DNA of 64,000 nt from Trichoplax adhaerens (Eukaryota > Placozoa > Uniplacotomia > Trichoplacea > Trichoplacidae). The DNA lies in NCBI RefSeq assembly GCF_000150275.1, contig NW_002060943.1:6812299-6876298 (forward strand), in the 5' to 3' direction. Both the position numbers and the translations under genes were made by a program. Below, piece after piece: positions 1-12,900 of the stretch; the stretch's first letter is position 1, and each line of letters begins with the position of its first letter. Below the pieces are notes generated by a model. That model did no database searches. It was given only the letters and a program-made list of their open reading frames with translations, and was not told where the DNA came from.

Positions 1-2752
1 TGGGCACTTAGTCAGCCGCCAGCAATTAAGAAGCAAGTTTCTCGCGACTCTGTGAACTCTGATGCCTCATTAGATGAAAGCTGGGTTTATGTGGAAAGGC
101 GATCATCATCATCTGGGGAGTCTACACAGACCCCAGCTACCGGTACTTCTTTATTAGATGACCAATCCAATACATGGTATCGTCGCAATCATCCGTCATC
201 ACCAGATTCAAGAAGTAAAAGAAATCAGACCGTGCGAACTTCGCCTAGGCTAGCTCAAAGAGATCGTCATCAATCCAATACCATTCCTCGTGAAGATAGT
301 AATACTTCGCTCAATCTCTCTCTAGCTGAGAATAAAAATACCAACGACGATTACCGTAAATCGTCCTTCGTTACAAGTTCACCAACCGATTCTTTTATCG
401 ATGTTAGCACCATAGTAGATGAAGCTTACGCTAATGATACTTCTAAAGGAAGGAGTATTAGTCGTGCATCAACATCAAGCAGCATCGCGGAAAGTTTAAC
501 TACAAATGAGACAAAGAAATTACCAAGAAATTCTACTTTTGGTAGTCTAGAAAGCGAATTAGGTTATAGTAATAGTAATAAATCAACTGAGAGCAGCCTC
601 TCAAGAAGGGATATGGTTAAACCGGCTGGCGTTAAATCAATTGAAAGTTATGGAATTGTAGTGGATTTCCCAAAATGTCCTTGCCCACCAGATCCGGACT
701 TGCCAGAATTGGACCTAGAAAGTATAACGTAAGTAAAGAAGATTTTGTACTGTACCTCTTAATACTTCATCGCCATCCTGCTAATCGCCTAAACTACTTA
801 CTGTACGGAAATAGACGTATACTTATTCAATTTCTTTTAATAATTTAATCGTATTGTAGAAATATCGATCTTTTACGTTATCCTAGAGAACTGGCAAAGC
901 AAATAACCTTGATCGATCACCGTAAGCTATTTAGATTAATAACGGACAACAAATGAATTTTTATATATTCTTATAATTAATAAATTCTAATATACAGTAA
1001 AATTGAATTTAAGATAAAAGCTATTTCAGTATAAAGTTTGATAGGACACTACTGCGTTAATAAGCACGTTGCATTCGTCTTTACTTCACTAGAATTTTTT
1101 ATTTCAAGTTAAGATAGGCTTAATTACATATGACTCTTGGTAATTGTTGTAATGCTATTACAGATTTATTCCGTCAAGTCACTGTTAGTGAGTGTCATAA
1201 AAAATTTTCAAGTGTGTCGAAAAAGAAAAGACATTTTGATGAGAATAATCCTATCCAGGGATTTGCTGAAAGATTTAATAAGGTATGCGACTATAAAGGC
1301 ACTTTAAAACATTTTCAAGGCCTAATCATGGCAACTTTACCTTGATACTAAGCATGAAAGAATTATTTCTCTGTCTTCAATGACAAATTGGACTACTTTT
1401 ATTTTCAGTTAATTAAATTATGCTGGCTACAGACTTTATTTTATTCAAGTTTAATCGACATAAGAATATTCTGCTTCTTTGATATTTTAGTTAAGTCAGT
1501 GGGTAACTGCTTCTGTATTAATGGAAAAGGATATCGAAGTTAGAGCGCATATACTTTGCCAATTTATATTAACGGCCAAGGTAACTAAACTATTAACGTA
1601 GCCTCATTACAAATACAGTAAATATATAGTATACCCTACCATGCACAATACAGAGTTTACTGATAGATATCCACTCTATGGCTTGGATGCTACAATAATC
1701 TCAAAGTTACATCATCTTATATTCATAAAATTTATTTGTAGCATTGCTTGCAATTCGCAAATTACAATGCGGTTATGGCAATTGTTGTTGCCGGACTTGG
1801 AAGCAGTCCAATTCGCCGATTAGAAAAAACGAAAGCGGTATTTAAAAATGTTTTATCTCATCTCTTATTAGATAAATCTTAAATATTAGTTTTAATGCTG
1901 TAGTACCGTAAATTAATTTCTGACTTTAAAATAACAGCAAAACCATACAGATTACGCTACTATTTCTAGATGTAGAAAAGAAGATTCATTTCGATTTTCT
2001 AATGTTATTCCCGCGTTTGATACTGTAGCTTATTTCGAAAGAAATTCTGGCCGAATATGATAATATGGAAATTTTGATGGATCCTAAGGTATATTGATTG
2101 ATGACAATAAAGTCTTTTGGCCAGATCGCGTCTCTGTTCTATAGCATAAGAAATAGAAGTAGAAAAATCATGCTGTATTATAAATGAGTGTATAATTGAT
2201 GTTATCCCATTTACATTCCTCCATGTGATTAAACTTTGCTATTCTTTGTAGTTAACGTCCTGTCTGATTCATTTTACAATAGAGCAATTACAAAGAATAT
2301 CGTGACGCTATAAAGACAGCGCCTACTCCTGCTGTTCCTTATTTCGGTAATATTGATTATCGATAATTATAATTTTAGTAGCTATGAATACCAAATTTAT
2401 GCACTATCGTAGGCAGTATCAATTTATCACTAAGAGAAAAATCTTCCGTCCATTTTTTTCATATCAGGCATCTATTTAAAAGATTTAACGTTCGCTACTG
2501 ACGGCAATCCAGATTACTTGCGAGGTGGTTTAATTAATTTAACGAAAAGGCGTTATATGTATGTCGTCCTGGAAGAGATGAAACGATTTCAGAAAGAAAA
2601 ATATTTCTTCCAATCGGTATGTAAATTGATAATATCATTTTAGCATCTACTGTATCTATCAATTTTCTGTACATTAAGTATTAGCTAGAATATGTGATGT
2701 AAAGAAATATACCGAAGAAGAACTTTATAAAATGTCAATAGATCTAGAGTAA
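1..2752 (+). CDS. RasGEF-domain guanine nucleotide exchange factor (3' part of gene)
   Basis: Nine coding exons can be joined: 1-728, 860-921, 1164-1282, 1491-1580, 1742-1837, 2029-2088, 2283-2346, 2468-2620 and 2679-2752. The reading frame is open at base 1, so the 5' end lies outside. The first exon is a Ser/Thr/Asn-rich, probably disordered region. The rest reads as a RasGEF (CDC25-type) catalytic domain. Family landmarks are RYPRELAKQITLIDHHLFRQV-like helix 1 (exons 2-3), NYNAVMAIVVAGLGSSPIRRLEK (split here as NYNAVMAIV then GLGSSPIRRLEK; exon 5), VPYFGIYLKDLTF (exons 7-8), GGLINLTKRR (exon 8) and EEELYKMSIDLE at the end. Such domains load GTP onto Ras/Rap/Ral-type GTPases at membranes. 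I cannot name the subfamily. The last junction is uncertain: donor 2621 with acceptor 2678 or 2684 both keep frame. The stop falls right after the SxxLE element that normally closes the domain. Confidence 0.82.
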
Positions 2753-4449
2753 TTAACCTCCAGCTCTGGGCCTTACGATAGACAAAAATTGATGTTTGCA
2801 ACAAGCGGAGACTTCATTGAAAGGCTAATTAATTGCACTGAAATAAGTATGTAAGATTCTAGCTTGTATTCTAAATGCAAGGATAGGCTGGATACTGTTA
2901 GGCGTGTAAAATGATGTATCTAGTGTATAAAACTTCAGTTTGTTCGACTTTATATAAACTGCTATATACTTTTATGGTATGATTTATGTATAATTTAATA
3001 TATTTTTTATTAATCCGCTTGTACGAGATAACAGGCATAACAAACACACTAGCAGGATTAATAATAATTGGATAGTAAGATATGGGATGAGTTTATGGCT
3101 GAAAGTTTATTTCTTGCATAATATGTTTTCATGTAAAGTATTCATCTTGTATAGAACTCACTAGACAGATTGATTAATTAATTATAATTATTGGTATACC
3201 TGTTATACAGATTCAAGTTAAATTAAAGTAGTATTGCACTGATTTTCCTAGTAATTTTTTACTTTATCAACTGTATATTCATCTGACTTAGTACACGATT
3301 GATTCTATTACTGCAATTCATTATTATACTTACATTTAGTGACATAATATTACACCCGTAATTTAATGTACGTATGACACGAATTTACCTCAATTTTAGA
3401 TGGAATCTTTGATCTTGCTTATTCAACCCAAGAAAAATTTCTGATGTTTTTGCTTATATTCTATAGTGGTTAAGAAAAGGCACCGTTGGTTGTTCATTTG
3501 TATCCCTATAACGAATATCTTTATTATTTTACTGATTCTGTCCCTTGTAAGAATAGGTTAATAGGAGCAATAATGTTGTGAAGAAAAACAGCTTATCATT
3601 CACTTGCGTTTTTCTATCGACAATCTACTTGAACCGCTGATTTATATTAATAAAATTTTTAAAGCACAGTGATTTTCAATTTACGTTCAGTCTTCAGTGT
3701 GTTGCTCTCATAATGAAATGATGCTTCCTTACGTTAATAGAGTCATTAATCCCATGTCATGAAGGCAGCTAAGACGACTCTATGCCATTCGTTTACGTAA
3801 TCTATGCGCGTATAGTGTAATTATTTAAAATCTAAACTGGCGACAAAATCAATCCCGAGCGATTATATTAGTATGGTAGTTAGTGTAGTCTTGTTTTTGA
3901 GGTCTGTCTTGACAGTCGGTGATGATATGAAAGAGATGGAAATCATTGGTCTTGCGCGACATTTCTGGAAATGTCACTAAAACGACGGCACTGCATGCTC
4001 ATTGTACCGGTTGAAATATACCCAATCTATAGACCCAATTCTTTTTCCTAATTTTTAAATTGACTTTTAGATATTCAAAACAAAAAGTGAATTGGGCCTA
4101 GAGCCTGTGTCATGATTTTAGCTCATTGCAATCGTTATGTGTTGGCAAAATGCATTGATAGTCCAGTACATTGCTGTGCTGTAGTCAACTCAAGCTGTTT
4201 AGATGCAGTGTTGCCTTCAACTCTATCTGTCAATTTTGAAGAAATATCCTTTAAAATTTGGCTTCAATTCAACGTCGACAGATCAGTTCAGCCTTAAGCA
4301 ATTGCCTCTTGCTATTTTGAATTACTTTTTATTGCAGTATTGATTAGTTTTATTTCTTGGATTGAAATTTTAAATGCAAAACAATCAATCAATCAGTCAG
4401 TGGTAGATCCAAATCAACCGAGTTAAAGTCACGTGGTGATAGGTGAGTC
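2753..4449. other. Intergenic, nothing recognised
   Basis: AT-rich DNA after the RasGEF stop. The first 100 bases stay open in the RasGEF frame past the TAA (33 more codons, to a TAA near 2854). No other coding exon, RNA gene or repeat is evident. Confidence 0.5.
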
Positions 4450-4640
4450 GCAGTACAGTATATTTCTGCTGCTGTACAGTGTACAGTGTACAGTACTGAA
4501 CTGTCCTGTACTGTACTGTACTGTATGAAAGGTTCTTACAGTGTCATAGTTTTGGGCCACCGTACCATGGACTGTACTGTACCGTATAGGGTTAGGGTTA
4601 CTGTACTGTACTGTACTGTACGGTATAGTAATAGCAACTG
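4450..4640. repeat. CTGTA/GTAC simple-sequence tract
   Basis: Runs of CTGTA and TGTACAG units (for example four successive CTGTA pentamers near 4504-4525 and again near 4600-4621), many of them self-complementary around GTAC. Two telomere-like TTAGGG units (TAGGGTTAGGG, about 4587-4597) sit between the runs. The tract leads directly into the longer minisatellite downstream. Confidence 0.8.
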
Positions 4641-4710
4641 AATCACGGCGTAAAGTAGAGTCCTGTATGAGTTCAAAGAGCAGCCAATCACGTTGTACAG
4701 GACTGTAGTC

Positions 4711-5385
4711 GGTTTCGGACGCCTGGACTACGGCAGACCTGCCTCTGGACTACGACGTGTACTGTACACTGTACACTGTACAGTACTGCAGTTGCACTGT
4801 ATGGTTTCGGACGCCCGGACTGCGGCATACCTGCATCTGGACTATTACGTGTAGTGTACACTGTACAGTACGCTAGTAGTGTAGATACATGGTACGGTTT
4901 CGGACGCCTGGACTACTGTACGTCAGACCTGCATCTGGACTTTTATGTGTACTGGACTGTAGTTGCACGGTGCGGTTTCGGACGCCTGGACTACGGCAGA
5001 CCTGCATCTGGACTACGACGTGTACTGTACAGTACAGTACACTGTACAGTACTGTAGTTGCACTGTACGGTTTCGGACGCCTGGACTACGGCAGGCCTGC
5101 ATCTGGACTATTACGCGTACTGTACACTGTACACTAGTAGTGTACAGTAGATGCACGGTACGGTTTCGGACGCCTGGACTACGGCAGACCTGCATCTGGA
5201 CTATTACGCGTACTGTACAGTGTACACTAGTAGTGTACAGTAGATGCACGGTACGGTTTCGGACGCCTGGACTACGTCAGACCTGCATCTGGACTACGAC
5301 GTGTAGTGTACTGTAGTTGCACGGTGCGGTTTCGGACGCCTGGACTACGGCCGACCTGCATCTGGACTACTGGACGTCAAGACCT
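4711..5385. repeat. Eight-copy GC-richer minisatellite with GTAC-palindrome spacers
   Basis: A core of about 45 bp beginning GGTTTCGGACGCCTGGACTA and ending in CTGCATCTGGACTA recurs at 4711, 4803, 4896, 4974, 5069, 5162, 5255 and 5328. The period is 92, 93, 78, 95, 93, 93 and 73 bp, and the last copy is truncated. Spacers between cores are CTGTACACTGTACAGT-type palindromic runs. Some contain GTACACTAGTAGTGTAC, a 6-bp stem with a 5-nt loop. Several frames are open on both strands through the array, but this is a consequence of the periodic sequence and I do not call it coding. Confidence 0.93.
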
Positions 5386-6163
5386 TAGCCCAGCGGGAGG
5401 AGAAAAGAAAGTCAGATGTTTTGAAAACCAGATTGTATGCAAAATAAAGGCGTCAAAGTAAAACTTGCTTCATTTTCTTCCATGGACTTCTAACTTTATC
5501 CTTCGTCCATCTCTTGACCACAGTCATTGCAAATCTGAAATTACTTCAAATAGGGTAAGATTAACCATGACTAATGGTAGGGTAATGAAAGTGTTGATCA
5601 GGTGGTGTATATTCATTTCTACGCATCGATCTTGTCGCTGCTGCGTTGGTCGGGCGTTATCCATGCTAAACGATGACAATGCGGTTTATTCTGGCCAAGT
5701 TGCTGCCAGAGAAGTGATTCATATTTAGCTTTACTGTCCATCGCGATCAAACTCCATCCCATGGACAGTACGACATTATGAATCGTCTTCATTGAAAATA
5801 CAATTTGTATGTGCTATTAAAATTGATAGCGATAAATTATCCTTGATCATTGTAGTTGTAAGAGTCAAATGAACGATTCTCGAATCATCATCCATCCAAT
5901 TAAAAACAACAAACAAAATAAATTGTTGATTAAAATTAAAGAAAAAAAAATCAATGGGAAAAAATCCAAAATGTCTCCATTGATCAGCCAATCTTGAGCT
6001 GTAAGATTGTACCCAATGACCAGATAGAGATAGTGTATTTGATCGATTGATTTTTCCATAAAATGATGATAATACGCTTGGATTGATGGACTAGCAAGAT
6101 CGATTAATTAATTAATTCATTTTTTTTTCAATCATCATTTGATAGATACAATTAGGCAGTAAT
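5386..6163. other. Upstream region of PDCD10
   Basis: Unique sequence between the minisatellite and the PDCD10 start codon. It probably holds the PDCD10 promoter and 5' UTR, but no specific element is recognisable. A short ATTAATTAATTAATT run lies at about 6102-6116. Open frames on both strands (5465-5728, 5776-6059) have no family features. Confidence 0.4.
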
Positions 6164-9100
6164 ATGGCTACTTCTGCTTCGAAAGAGCAAAAGGTGGTGG
6201 CTTCCTTAGCATTACATGGAATGGTACTGCCGACGATCGATGAGGTAGGTATACCTGTGCACGACATAGCATACCCATCCATCTCGTCGCTGTTGCCATT
6301 GAGAGATAGCGAAAAAGGCGATAGAAAGCTTCTTCCTTGTCCATTTTCCACTTCTACTCTACACTTTAAAGTCCTAGACTACGGTGATCGTCGGTCCAAA
6401 CAGTTCTATGGGTAGTTTTTAGGATAGTCATGGATAAAAGAGAGAAAGCACTTTTATCATATCATCCAAAAGGCATCGTTATCGTATAACGATGATCTAC
6501 TGTATTCTTTTCCACAGCTTCGTCCCTTCTTCAGGACCGCGGCTACGAGCTTCACATCGCGATACGAATAGCTATACTATATAGCGCGACGCAATCGAAT
6601 CCAAGACAACTTAAACATTCATCATACTGTACAATTGATCAAGATGGATCAACACTATCGATGCTCAGCTAGCTGAAAGTGCAGCCATTGCAAGAGTTGA
6701 TTTCACCTTGCTGATATGCTGACTCTACTGTATCATGCAGTTTGTAAGCGGCCTTCTTCTGTACAAGGTCTATTTATCAATGGACGACTCTAACCGCTCC
6801 ATAAATTGAAACATTCTATTGCATACCTTAAAAGGCAATACTTGAATTACTTGTCTAGTCAATTCGCCATTCCATGAACGAAAGTGACTGCTGATGTAAT
6901 TTCTATCCCTATGAGTGAACAATAGTCTTGTTAAACGTATTGACTACCGGGTTGAAAATGATGTCCTTTCGATCCTTTCTGATAGGCATGTGTGTTAAGA
7001 ACAACCTACTTAAGAGGAATCACTATAAAATCGAAAATTAAATCATGTATTAGTTAACAATCTTTTTGTTAAGCAATTCACTACAGGTTAGAAATTATTA
7101 TACCATAATGATTCGATCTCATAACTTCGTTGACAATCGATTTGTTGAGCATATTTACTACAAGATAAAAACATTTATCGTCCAAATTCTATTTCGCTTT
7201 TCAAAGTTGGCAGTGTCGGTTAATCCTATTCCGTACAAGATCGACAATTACATAGTCAGGATTTTATATCTTTCAGCGCCTAGACTAGTTAACAATCCTT
7301 TGTATGAAGTGTATTTAGTTCAAGGTAGAATTTTATTTCGTTGCGATTTCTATCAAGCGATAGCTACTCATAACTACCGTAAGGTAATCTGTTCAACGGA
7401 TTAATTACTAATAACATGATAGATAAATAGTAATCAAAATTCTATCTCATACAATTTTAGTGAACAATCTGTTTGTTGAACTTATTGACTGCCGCATAGA
7501 AAATTACATCGTCAATATGTTTGTTAAACTTACTTCTACCTACTAGATACAAAGTTACATCGTCGCAATTCTAATTCATAGAACTATTAAACGCAGTGAG
7601 TTGGCTAAACTTATTTACTACAAGATAGTTTGTTAAACTGATTGCTTACAAGTAGATAATTGCGTCGTCAATGGGTTTGTTAAATTTTCTTCTACTGGAT
7701 AGAAAATACATCGTCGGGATTCTATCTCATAGAACTAATAGACAATGTGTTTATTAAACTTATTTACTACTACATAGTTTGTTAAACGATTAGCTAGCAA
7801 TCAGTTTACTAAGTATTCGCATTTACTACAAGATAGAAAATTATGTCATGAACCTATTATAGAATAGTAGCCTACGCTGGCTTTTAATTCGTTCCCCGAC
7901 ATAATTGCGTTGATTGTATCGAATTGTCAGTTCGCAGGTGATCGGTTCGTTTTTCGTGTAGTAACGTAATTAACAACCGTATTTAAATTTGGGATATTTG
8001 CTCTAATGTACAAGCCTATTTGATAGATAGTCGTTTTAATTATACAAATCAGTTTTTTCTTCGCATACGATTATGTAACTTTGGATGGTAAAAATACGAC
8101 GATATCAATAATTCATCTCTATCGTTGTTATTAACAGTTACAGCAAGGACAGAACACCCATGGAGCCAAAATATTACGCGATGCCTTCGTTAACATAGAG
8201 AGTCAAATTCCTGGCATTACGCACCAATTTCTGAATGCTATCATAGAATCAGGTATAGCTTGTTCATTGTTCAATTTGGATATTCTTGCTTACCCTATCA
8301 TTTAATCAATACTGAAATTTATTCGTTGTGTGATTTACCGCGAGTGCAATGCTATGGTTAAGCACTCAGTTATTCCTAAAGACTTTAGCTACTTTAGCAT
8401 TCTCTTTCTTAGGATAGATTTTATTGCGACGCTAATATTTCATTCGCGACAGATTTATCAATGTCATCATACTAGTATAATATCAATTTAGGAAATATCA
8501 AAGACATTCATCTTTTTATATGCTGTAGATTTGTTGCAATCATTATGCTGTACGAGTATGATATCAATGTTAGAACATCATAGTAAATTGTATCTACGTA
8601 TTATCATGCATATATTCAGTAAATCAAATGTACGACCTGCAATAATAAATGTTGGAGACGGTTCAGTCTATTCTTACAACTTCAAATTAATGCATTTATT
8701 CAATGACTGCATTTTCGGCTAGTTATCCATTCTCCTTTCTCGATAATCACGTATTGATCATTTGATGTTACAGATAATTCGAAAACTGATTTAAACTTTG
8801 AACAATCCATGTTACGTTATGCTGTTACTCCTTGTAAAGGTAAGTTATCTACAGTATGAGTAATTTCTCATCTTATGAGAATAAAATGACTCAAATCTAT
8901 AATTTTTACGTTTATTATTTTAGTAATGATAAGATTATCCTTTCATTACCTTTGGAGCATGTTTAATAATTTGCATTCTGTGTTGGTTTATTGCAAATAT
9001 AGCGAAAGTGCTATTATTTATAATGTTGAAGAAATTTTAATTCTATGTTGAAATCAACCACAACTCGTTTTATGCAGATGAAACCAATGTTAATAAATAT

Positions 9101-9986
9101 ATATGTTATGATATTCCTTTTGTAGAATATCAACTTGATCGTCCTGAAAAGGAATTTGTAAGATTATCAAGTAGATCTACAGGTATCATAAGTGAATACA
9201 AGATTGAAGTAAAAATTTTTAGTCACTAATAACTAAGCCATGCAGTTTATGTTACCCAATAATATTCATCGAATATTATATAGCTGGGTAATATCTATAA
9301 GTTATGATAAGCGTAAGAAATGGGGCTTGTGTTTCTTATTGGTACCTCTGCATATTCTTGCGATAAAGCTATACTGTACAACTAATTGTGTTCATCTTTA
9401 TCTATTTATTAGCGTTAAAGTCGATCCTAAGTAGGATACCTGACGACATTGGAGATAGATCGAAATTCTTGAACACAATAAAGTAAGTTAATACGGAAAT
9501 TACCTTATGAATATTGCAATCCGGTAGTAATATATTTGCATGCGAACTTACAATGTTTACTATTTATAAAAGGAGTATCGCGTCGGCTATAAAAGAAATG
9601 TTAGATGCTTTAAATGATGTATGCAAAAAGCACAAGGACTTTAAAAAGGTATCCTAGACGTGTAATAAATAATACATCATTAAGGTACCATTATGGTCAT
9701 CATTTCTATACTGCAGTTATTGACGGTAACGGGTACTTTTAGCTTTTAGAAGTTCAAAAAAAAGAATTTATCCAGCAATCAAAGAATTTCAGTGACACTC
9801 TAAAGCGATATTTTAAAGAGGAGAAGTAAGAATTAGATACTTCCTGTTAAGGCATAAGGCAGTTGTCATGATTAATCTTACTAAAATTTTAATTTCAGCG
9901 CTGACGCCGTTTTTGAAAGTGCCAATCGACTTATCAATTATACCAACGCTATTCTACGAAATATTAGAATGATATCGGCAAAGTAG
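6164..9986 (+). CDS. PDCD10: Programmed cell death protein 10 / CCM3 orthologue
   Basis: Eight exons, 6164-6244, 8138-8252, 8774-8839, 9126-9182, 9413-9482, 9573-9648, 9743-9825 and 9899-9986, join in frame to 211 codons; human PDCD10 has 212. The match to the remembered human protein runs end to end: the N-terminal dimerisation region (LPTIDE, LRDAF, PGITHQF, FEQSMLRYA, DRPEKEF) and then the FAT-homology domain from about residue 107 (ALKSILSRIPDDI, TIKSIASAIKE, QKKEF, SKNFSDTLK, ESANRLI). In animals this adaptor binds GCKIII kinases, striatin (STRIPAK) and CCM2. The four lysines of the human LD-motif surface (132, 139, 172, 179) are all kept, as K130, K137, K169 and K176. Intron 1 (6245-8137) is large and contains a degenerate repeat field; the others are short. 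An alternative acceptor for exon 4 at 9078 would add 16 codons with no human counterpart, so 9126 is preferred. The ATG at 6164 is the only fitting start. Confidence 0.93.
7040..7870. repeat. Degenerate tandem repeat field in PDCD10 intron 1
   Basis: Variants of TTTGTTAAACTTATTTACTAC, AAGATAGAAAATTACATCGTC and ATTCTATCTCATAGAACTA recur in the same order many times with drift. The combined unit is roughly 90-130 bp and copies are incomplete. The open frame 7066-7404 is a by-product of this field. Confidence 0.7.
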
Positions 9987-12900
9987 TTATTATATATCAT
10001 GGAACGGACTGAAGTTCACACCTAAATGAACATATTATGGATTCTTATCCTACCCCACGTACCGATAAAGTCTTGGGTAATACCAGCTTGATTCTTTGCA
10101 TGGAATAATGACTGTAACTCTCGTGCCGATCTTCTGCACTTATACAAGCACAAAAATTGTTTAATATCAAGCTATGCTGTGTAAATTATCTGGATTTGAG
10201 GCTATATTTATTGAAGAACCTTAATGACGTAACTGATTATTTTTGTCATTTCTTTTTATGCATGATACTGAGGTTTTTGTTACAATTGACTTTCTTTGCG
10301 GTGGTAATGTCACTACGGCTTCATCATATTGGTATATTTGTGTGTTGATATCAAGTGGACAGGAATTAAGATCCATCAGAGTGAATATACAACCAAAATA
10401 TTTCTTATTTGGGGCTTTTAGTGCGAGTTTTATAACCTCTTTTTGTTATTTCACAATTATAGACACACCGTTATGTCCTTATGCTATGTAAAAATGATCA
10501 AAAAGATTTCCGGTAGTCATATATTTGTCCAGATATTAACTTGGTGATATTCGTTCTTAAAGTAGCAGATTCTGTTAGTTGTATCAGAATTTTCTCAATG
10601 AGCTATCTTAGTTATTAAGCCACTTAGCGATTCATATTAGGATATAAATTTTATCTCTTCTGTAGAACCAGTAATTAGTATTACTGAAATTGGCGTCCAG
10701 CAATTTCTATTTCACTAATTTTAGTTTTTGATATCTGTATGCGCAATAGTATGGTGGCTATGTACGCACAATGATTTTACTTCGCCTTGAAGTCTATATC
10801 TGCGTCAGTGTTTGTGTACAATATGCTATTTAGCAAATTAGTCACAGTTGATGTACATTATTGTCTAATGTGCAATGTGAACAATTGTGAGATCTTCAAT
10901 TCGGCTATCTATTTATTACAGTTGAAATTTGCTCTTAAATTAAGATCTGTAAATAACCTACACGCTATTCTTATGAGTGTAAAATCTATCTTGTAATGAC
11001 ATTCATTTCGTATTTACTTGGCGAGTTACTTCTTAAATTATAAACTTGCACTTAATAGTATACTTACTAAGATAACTATTGTATTATAAGCGATACTGCA
11101 ATGATTTGATGATACTAATGCACGCATTGGCCATAGTTTCTAAGTAGAATCGAAACACCACTAATCAAAGTACATTTATGTATATGGCAGTCTATTGGAT
11201 CAATTTATAAGCGTTACCTTTTAGCGTATATTCTTGAATGCTAGCAACGGTTCTGCATCCAATCGATGCAGTTTACAAGTATCGAATAGTAATTTGACTG
11301 TTATCATAAATAACGATGTATTGTGATTACTGGTCTTACCAAAGATTCGATGCAATAAGGAGTATTAACCTTTGCTATTGGCCTATTATATTATATAAGC
11401 ACAATGTTTGGCTAATAAAGTATTTACTGCGAAATAATTGCTATTTCAATTAACTTGATTATCCTATCCAGGCTGGGTGATTTATTAATCTTAGCCGCTC
11501 ACAGTAAGCATGTAATTTGTAATGATTAATTCATTATTATCAGATATTATCGGATGTTACTTTAATTTAGGACTGCAAATTCGAAAAGTAGAAAGGTATT
11601 TTGGTATAACTATTGTTAAGACCATTATGACTTCGTTAAGGGATAGAATTGGCGGAGCACTAAATGCATTTAGGACTCATGTAGATCGCTCGATCACCAG
11701 AATGCTATGTACACAAGTTTGCACTTTAACGCGACTTGTTTATCCTTTACTTTATTCGAGAAATACTTTAGTAACCTATACACTATTACAAAGCAATCTA
11801 TCTATTAGGAAGAGCGCATTTATTGGAATGTTCATATCGATTACTTTTAATTCTATTAACGTTGTCATAATTAATACGACTTATAAAATACCAACTCTGT
11901 TAAATGAAAGATCATCGTTGCTATGTTTTCCTGTATCGTATACTAAACAAAGAAGAGTGCAGTACTAATTTAAAAATGCAGTACAGTTCACTTATATCTT
12001 TCATACAATACTATGTTGTACTCATTTTCTGCGACTGTAGTATTGGTACTTCAGGATGTTAATTAACCATGCCTTTTGTTCAAAAACAGGTCCTTAGTAT
12101 TCATACTGTATACCTAATTGATAGGGTAAGCAGACAATCTTTCTAAATTGTTAGCAATCTCATGATAGCAACTTTCCGCTTACTATGTAATACGGATTTT
12201 CTGATACTTCCAATATCATGAAAAGCTTTGTACAAACTGTAATAGGAATTTAGACTATCTACATTGCCAGAGATTGTCAAATTATCTACGTATCAACAGA
12301 TTCACCCGCAAGGAAAATTATATATATTAGAAAATATTAGCTACGCTTACTTTTGCTTAATTAATGTCAGGGAGTGAAGAATTTAGTACCATATTTACAG
12401 TTAATGCTTTATAGTAGAATAATTTGATTGATCTTCGTATTAGGAAGTTTTTCTAGTTATATTGTTTAATGACTAACTATCTCAGCTTCTACTTTACCAT
12501 ATCAAACTTTTCTATCTCCCATTTTCCTCAACTTTAGCTATTTATATTCGTATCTGAATGACCTTAACTAATAACCAATATAATATTTCTATCTTGTTCA
12601 ATAGTAAATTACTATTATTATGTTAAAACCACTCCGTCTCCCCTCCCCTCTCCCTCCTTACGAATAAATCAAGATTGTTTAGCAGGTTTCAATAAACTTA
12701 AAATATTCAATTTATTTCAATCCAACACAAAATCTCTTAGATTCTAGATAGTGATAACCGAAGCTGATTCACTATTGCTGGAGCATTAGTCCTCATCTCT
12801 GGATTATCCAGTTCTCATTATCGAAGGACAAAAGCCCATATTACCTACTACGACTACATCTAATTTATGTACTTCATACACCGTACGTAAATAATTACTT

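Noticed and set aside
4854-5316. Overlapping open frames on both strands (up to 117 codons) across the minisatellite
   Set aside because: They exist in several frames at once because the repeat unit lacks stops; this is periodic DNA, not a gene.
7066-7404. 112-codon open frame in PDCD10 intron 1
   Set aside because: It lies wholly within the degenerate repeat field and starts at a non-ATG codon.
9078-9182. Longer exon 4 for PDCD10 using the acceptor at 9077
   Set aside because: It keeps frame but inserts 16 residues absent from human PDCD10, while the acceptor at 9125 gives a gap-free match.
11522-11968. 148-codon open frame with an ATG in the PDCD10-SLCO gap
   Set aside because: No motif, no splice context and low-complexity hydrophobic composition. 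At this base composition one frame of this length in 64 kb is not surprising.
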